From NCBI GenBank assembly GCA_030052355.1, contig JASIGS010000374.1:1-8710 (forward strand): 8,710 bases of DNA. Direction: 5' to 3'. Source of the DNA: Streptosporangiaceae bacterium. GTDB taxonomy: Bacteria > Actinomycetota > Actinomycetes > Streptosporangiales > Streptosporangiaceae. Position 1 is the first letter of the stretch. The number at the start of each line of letters is the position of its first letter. A model generated the notes under the pieces. That model was not told the origin of the DNA and did not search any database. It saw only the letters and a list, made by a program, of their open reading frames with translations. This document shows positions 5,494 through 8,710 of this stretch, in pieces. The position numbers and the translations under genes were made by a program.

Positions 5494-6582
5494 GTGACCA
5501 CTGTCTTCGGGAACAGTCATGCTGGCGGCCAAGCAGGCCACGAACAGGTCGTGTTCTGCCAGGATCCGCAGTCCGGCCTGCGCGCCATCGTCGCCATATA
5601 CTCCACGGCCCTCGGGCCCGCGCTCGGCGGGACCCGTTTCTATCCGTATCCGGACGAGGGCGCGGCGCTCGCCGACGTGCTCAACCTGTCCAAGGCGATG
5701 GCTTACAAGAACGCGCTCGCCGGGCTCGACCTGGGCGGCGGCAAGGCCGTGATCATCGGTGATCCGGACCGGATCAAGTCCGAGGCGCTGCTGCGGGCTT
5801 ACGGCCGCTTCGTCGAGTCGCTGAACGGCCGGTACATCACCGCCTGTGATATCGGCACCTACAGCGAGGACATGGACGTCGTCGCCAGGGAGTCGTCGCA
5901 CGTCACGGGCCGGACCGTCCCGAACGGCGGCGCAGGCGACTCGTCGGTGCTGACGGCGTTCGGGGTCTTCCAGGGCATGCGAGCGGCCGCCGAGCACCTC
6001 TGGGGCAGCACCAGCCTGGCGGGCAGGACAGTCGGCATCGAAGGCGTCGGCAAGGTCGGCCACCGGCTCGCCGGCCAGCTGATCGGCGAGGGTGCACGGG
6101 TGGTCGCATTTGACACCAGCCGAACCGCCGGCGAGCGGCTGCGCGCCCAGCACCCGGAGGCGACCGTGGTGGCAAGTCGCGGCGAGCTGCTTGCCGACAA
6201 GCTGGACATCTACTCGCCGTGCGCCATGGGTGGCGCTGTCGACGACGAGACCGTCGACGTTCTGACCGCCAGGATCATCTGCGGCGGGGCGAACAACCAG
6301 CTGGCGCACGCTGGCATCGAGAAGGTGCTGGCGGACCGTGGGATCATCTACGCGCCGGACTACTTGGTGAACGCGGGTGGCGTGATCCAAGTCGCTGACG
6401 AGCTTGCCGGGTTCAGCTTCGAGCGCGCCAGGGCGAGGGCCGAGCAGATCTTCGCCACCACCCGCCGGATTCTTGCCACAGCGGATGAGGAGGGCGTCCC
6501 CCCAGCGGTCGCCGCGGACCGCCTGGCGGAGCGTAGGATCTCCGAGATTGGTAGGCTTCGCGGCATTTACCTCGGCCGGTGA
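5494..6582 (+). CDS. vdh: Valine (branched-chain amino acid) dehydrogenase, Glu/Leu/Phe/Val dehydrogenase family
   Basis: The enzyme oxidatively deaminates valine, leucine and isoleucine to 2-oxo acids with NAD+, feeding catabolism and, in Streptomyces, precursors for polyketides and branched fatty acids. The 362-residue product has the substrate domain with [16 protein letters not shown] (37-52), the two active-site lysines Lys72 (AYKNA) and Lys84 (GGGKAVI), and ACDIGT with Asp119. The dinucleotide-binding fold has GVGKVG at 184-189 and Asp207 after the second strand, which suits NAD rather than [13 protein letters not shown] (263-271) and [15 protein letters not shown] (290-304) complete the family pattern. 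I choose the GTG at 5494 because AGGAG (5480-5484) lies nine bases upstream and homologues begin near here; the frame is open back to 5356 without a ribosome site. From memory, the match to Streptomyces Vdh is strong. Confidence 0.93.
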   Translation: MTTVFGNSHAGGQAGHEQVVFCQDPQSGLRAIVAIYSTALGPALGGTRFYPYPDEGAALADVLNLSKAMAYKNALAGLDLGGGKAVIIGDPDRIKSEALLRAYGRFVESLNGRYITACDIGTYSEDMDVVARESSHVTGRTVPNGGAGDSSVLTAFGVFQGMRAAAEHLWGSTSLAGRTVGIEGVGKVGHRLAGQLIGEGARVVAFDTSRTAGERLRAQHPEATVVASRGELLADKLDIYSPCAMGGAVDDETVDVLTARIICGGANNQLAHAGIEKVLADRGIIYAPDYLVNAGGVIQVADELAGFSFERARARAEQIFATTRRILATADEEGVPPAVAADRLAERRISEIGRLRGIYLGR

Positions 6583-6595
6583 TCGCCGTCCACGC

Positions 6596-6613
6596 AGCGG
6601 TCCTCGGGCCGCT
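6596..6613 (+). terminator. Candidate U-less terminator after vdh
   Basis: The hairpin starts 14 bases after the vdh stop. AGCGG (6596-6600) pairs with CCGCT (6609-6613) and CC with GG inside, with one bulged T and a three-base loop. No T run follows, so this is only a candidate. Confidence 0.3.
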
Positions 6614-6782
6614 ACCACGGAATCACCTGAGGCGTCTGCGGCGCAAAGCAGGTACGGTTGTATCTGCAAGGCATGGGTGAACGCGTCGCGCCTCCGGTAG
6701 CCGGTCGGCGGCGGGTTAGTCTTGTCTGCACGAAACCCGCGAGCACTGGCGTGGAACAGGCAAAAAGCAGTGCGGTGACCAG

Positions 6783-6798
6783 GGACCCTCCGGGGTCC
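6783..6798 (+). promoter_or_regulatory. Leader hairpin just upstream of the DUF3073 ribosome binding site
   Basis: GGACCC (6783-6788) and GGGTCC (6793-6798) form a perfect six-pair stem with a TCCG tetraloop. It ends seven bases before the AGAGGGGG ribosome site. It may set leader stability or translation; no ligand-binding motif is recognised. Confidence 0.35.
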
Positions 6799-6821
6799 GT
6801 ACGTTAGAGGGGGTCGAGCCA

Positions 6822-7109
6822 ATGGGGCGCGGCCGAGCCAAGGCCAAGCAGGTCAAGGTGGCACGTCAGCTGAAGTATGGCGGCGGCGGGACAGACCTTG
6901 ACAGGCTTAGGGCTGAGCTGGGCGTCGACTCGGACCAGCAGCACGCCGACGGGGACTCCGACTACACGGACCTCGCCGACCGCTACTCCGTAGACGACGA
7001 CTCGCTGGATGAGGAAGACGAGGAGGAGGACTGGGGCGAGGACGCCGACCTCGGTGGCTACGACGCCGAGGACCTGCTCCCGCAGTCCAGCTCCCAGGGC
7101 CGGAAGTGA
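6822..7109 (+). CDS. DUF3073 family protein, function unknown
   Basis: The 95-residue product starts MGRGRAKAKQVKVARQLKY, the hallmark of the actinobacterial DUF3073 family, followed by TDLDRLRAELGVD and DYTDLADRYSVDDD, also typical. No function is established as far as I know. The protein is strongly charge-polarised: residues 1-19 hold seven Arg/Lys and no acid, while 17 of residues 58-84 are Asp or Glu. It has no membrane segment or cysteine, and is likely cytoplasmic and partly disordered. The ATG at 6822 has AGAGGGGG eight bases upstream. Its place beside purM is shared, from memory, with Streptomyces. Here it converges on purM with 48 bases between the stop codons. Confidence 0.93.
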   Translation: MGRGRAKAKQVKVARQLKYGGGGTDLDRLRAELGVDSDQQHADGDSDYTDLADRYSVDDDSLDEEDEEEDWGEDADLGGYDAEDLLPQSSSQGRK

Positions 7110-7133
7110 CCACAGCCAGCTAAGCGCACGCCA

Positions 7134-7178
7134 GTCGGCCAGGTTCCCTGCCGCAGGTCAGGCAGGGTGCTGGCCGAC
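7134..7178. terminator. Strong bidirectional hairpin straddling the purM stop codon
   Basis: GTCGGCCA (7134-7141) pairs perfectly with TGGCCGAC (7171-7178). Inside, CCCTGCC (7146-7152) pairs perfectly with GGCAGGG (7161-7167), leaving an eight-base loop and a small internal loop. The purM stop (7160-7158) is in the apical loop. It lies between the convergent DUF3073 and purM ends and can form in both transcripts, so a shared U-less terminator or 3'-end stabiliser is the likely role. No T run follows on either strand. Confidence 0.6.
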
Positions 7179-8222
7179 GAGTCGGACGCGGCCCGACCCC
7201 GCGGACGTCTCACCGGCGACCCACGCGGGCACGTCGCGCTCGGCCAGCAACGCCAATGCCCTGTCGGCATCGGACGCCGCCACCAGGGCCACCATTCCGA
7301 CGCCCATGTTGAAGACCTGCTCCATCTCGGCAGCCGGGACATCGCCGTCGGCGGCGAGCAGGCCGAAGACCGCGGCGGGCCGCCAGGTGCTGCGGTCTAG
7401 CACGGCATCGACGCCCGGGGGCAGCACCCTGGCGAGGTTGGCGGCCAGCCCACCGCCGGTCACGTGTGCGAACGCCGCCACCTGGCACTCGTCGGCCAGG
7501 GCCAGGCAGTCACGCGCGTAGATCCGGGTCGGGGCGAGCAGCTCGTCGCCGAGCGTGCGGTCGAGCCCGGCGGGGCGCTCGGCCAGGCTCAGGCCGGAGT
7601 CCGGAGCGTCCAGGATGGCCCGCACGAGCGAATACCCGTTGGCGTGCAGCCCCGAGGAGGCCAGCGCGATGACAACGTCGCCTGGCTGCACCCGCGCAGG
7701 GCCGAGAAGCCGGTCGGCCTCCACGACACCAGTGGCCGCGCCGGCCAGGTCGAAGTCGTCAGGTGCGAGCTGACCAGGGTGCTCGGCGGTCTCCCCGCCA
7801 ACCAGCGCGCAGCCGGCCTGGAGGCAGCCGGCCGCGATCCCCGAGACGATCGCGGCGACCCGCTCCGGCAGCACCCGGCCGCACACCACGTAATCGGTCA
7901 TGAACAGCGGCTCTGCGCCGCACGCGACCAGGTCGTCTACCACCATTCCGACCAGGTCGAGGCCTATGGTGTCGTATCGCCCGAGCCGCTGGGCCAGCAC
8001 GACCTTGGTGCCCACGCCGTCGGTCGAGGTCGCGAGCAGCGGTCGCCGCATGCCGCTGAGCTTGGTCGCGTCGAACAGCCCGGCGAACCCGCCTATCCCG
8101 CCGATCACCTCGGGCCCGGCAGTCCGCGCCACCGATGCCTTCATCAGCTCGACGGCCCGTTCGCCGGCCGCTATGTCTACGCCGGCTCCGGCGTAGCTCG
8201 CGCCAGGCCCCTTGCGGGTCAC
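7158..8222 (-). CDS. purM: Phosphoribosylformylglycinamidine cyclo-ligase (AIR synthetase)
   Basis: PurM carries out the fifth step of de novo purine synthesis, the ATP-dependent ring closure of FGAM to AIR, as a cytoplasmic homodimer. The 354-residue length is usual. The motifs are clear: GIGGFAGLFD (42-51), TSTDGVGTKV (65-74, ATP-binding), DLVACGAEPLFMTDYV (97-112), GGETAEHPG (142-150), SSGLHANGYSLVR (189-201), HVTGGGLAANLAR (253-265) and FNMGVGM (304-310). It starts at the GTG 8222-8220, which overlaps the purF stop in GTGA, with GAGG seven bases upstream, so the two are translationally coupled. Its 3' end is inside the strong hairpin at 7134-7178. GGETAEHPG instead of the enterobacterial GGETAEMPG is, I believe, normal for actinomycetes. 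Confidence 0.97.
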   Translation of the reverse strand: MTRKGPGASYAGAGVDIAAGERAVELMKASVARTAGPEVIGGIGGFAGLFDATKLSGMRRPLLATSTDGVGTKVVLAQRLGRYDTIGLDLVGMVVDDLVACGAEPLFMTDYVVCGRVLPERVAAIVSGIAAGCLQAGCALVGGETAEHPGQLAPDDFDLAGAATGVVEADRLLGPARVQPGDVVIALASSGLHANGYSLVRAILDAPDSGLSLAERPAGLDRTLGDELLAPTRIYARDCLALADECQVAAFAHVTGGGLAANLARVLPPGVDAVLDRSTWRPAAVFGLLAADGDVPAAEMEQVFNMGVGMVALVAASDADRALALLAERDVPAWVAGETSAGSGRVRLVGQHPA

Positions 8223-8710
8223 GTGACCGCCTCGGCCGGGGCGCCGGCCGGCTCCAGCAGGTGCTTGCCCTTCTCGTCGTCTGCCACGAAGACCGGGTAG
8301 TCGCCGTCAAAACAGGCATGGCAAAGCCGGTCGGCGGGCAGCGTGGTAGCCGCCACGAGGCCCGCCAGCGACACAAAGCCCAGCGAGTCCGCGCCGATCG
8401 AGGCCCTGATCTCCTCGATCTCCATGTTGCCGGCCGCGAGCTCGGCCCGGCTGGCGAAATCGATGCCGAAGAAGCATGGCCACGCGACGGGCGGGCTAGA
8501 GATACGCACGTGCACCTGTGCGGCGCCCGCCTCGCGCAGCATCGCCACGATGGCCCGCTGGGTGGTGCCGCGCACGATCGAGTCGTCGACCACAACCAGC
8601 CGCTTGCCGGCGATCACGTCACGCAGCGGGTTGTACTTGAGCCGGACGCCGCGCTGCCTGATCGTCTGACTCGGCTGGATGAAGGTACGCCCGACGTAGG
8701 AGTTCTTCAC
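8219..8710 (-). CDS. purF: Amidophosphoribosyltransferase, C-terminal part (5' part lies right of the window)
   Basis: PurF makes phosphoribosylamine from PRPP and glutamine, the committed and feedback-controlled first step of purine synthesis. The visible 163 codons are the C-terminal third of the phosphoribosyltransferase domain: KNSYVGRTFIQPSQTIRQRG (2-21), the PRPP-binding loop VVVDDSIVRGTT (39-50), and SPPVAWPCFFGIDF (72-85). Cys79, Cys130 and Cys133 (LCHACF) match three of the four cysteines that hold the iron-sulfur cluster in the Bacillus-type enzyme; the fourth would be outside the window. The GTG at 8710 is internal (V-K-N-S-Y), not a start. The stop overlaps the purM start by four bases, so the two form an operon. 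Confidence 0.97.
   Translation of the reverse strand: MKNSYVGRTFIQPSQTIRQRGVRLKYNPLRDVIAGKRLVVVDDSIVRGTTQRAIVAMLREAGAAQVHVRISSPPVAWPCFFGIDFASRAELAAGNMEIEEIRASIGADSLGFVSLAGLVAATTLPADRLCHACFDGDYPVFVADDEKGKHLLEPAGAPAEAVT

Larger units (their letters stand above)
6583..6821. other. 239-base gap between vdh and the DUF3073 gene with several hairpins
   Basis: No gene is seen. Hairpins are present at 6596-6613 (AGCGG/CCGCT plus two inner pairs), 6648-6667 (seven pairs, one wobble, loop CGGTTG), 6711-6740 (GCGGGTT/AACCCGC, 16-base loop) and 6783-6798 (GGACCC-TCCG-GGGTCC). The ribosome site AGAGGGGG (6806-6813) lies eight bases before the ATG at 6822. A TACGTT hexamer at 6800-6805 is too close to the start codon to be the promoter. 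The real promoter is probably further upstream and I could not identify it. Confidence 0.45.

Noticed and set aside
6775..6805. GTGACC and TACGTT as promoter boxes for the DUF3073 gene
   Set aside because: The spacing is 19 bases and transcription would begin inside the ribosome binding site at about 6812.
5455..6822. A 455-codon minus-strand open frame opposite vdh
   Set aside because: Long antisense frames are common in GC-rich genes with biased third positions. The plus strand encodes a complete, motif-rich Vdh and this frame shows no ribosome site or recognisable domain.

Overview
The window is high-GC actinomycete chromosome with GTG starts and strong G/C bias at third codon positions. 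Everything I can name is chromosomal core or lineage-conserved material. I see no mobile element, CRISPR array, tRNA, rRNA or phage gene. The BldC-like regulator, the DUF3073 protein and the valine dehydrogenase next to purM/purF point to a Streptomyces-like or streptosporangial actinomycete. From memory, Streptomyces coelicolor has the same order purF, purM, DUF3073, vdh, small hypothetical, bldC. I cannot fix the genus.

Layout from left to right. Bases 1-59 hold the first codons of a minus-strand gene that looks like a GNAT acetyltransferase. It is divergent from mscL (202-621, plus), a mechanosensitive channel with a four-cysteine tail. Convergent with mscL is a minus-strand run, probably one transcript: a conserved actinobacterial protein of unknown function (3189-4082), a family A DNA polymerase with a degraded exonuclease region (1479-3173), and a GNAT acetyltransferase (647-1444). 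The gaps in this run are 15 and 34 bases. Upstream of it lies a 433-base gap rich in hairpins, then bldC (4516-4719, minus). Next is a 774-base control region between bldC and vdh, which contains inverted repeats and a doubtful small ORF with two TTA codons (4984-5241, minus).

The right part holds vdh (5494-6582, plus), a 239-base gap with several hairpins, a DUF3073 gene (6822-7109, plus), and then, convergent, purM (7158-8222) and the 3' part of purF (8219-8710), which overlap by 4 bases. A strong hairpin straddles the purM stop codon and sits between the convergent ends.

How the genes work together: purF and purM encode steps 1 and 5 of de novo purine synthesis. Vdh links branched-chain amino acid breakdown to the supply of 2-oxo acids. 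BldC is a small MerR-like regulator of development. The polymerase run may concern DNA repair or lesion bypass, but that is inference. I found no convincing undescribed system. The items most worth a second look are the same-frame junction between the unknown gene and the polymerase, the repeat-bearing unknown protein, the bldC control region and the hairpin over the purM stop.
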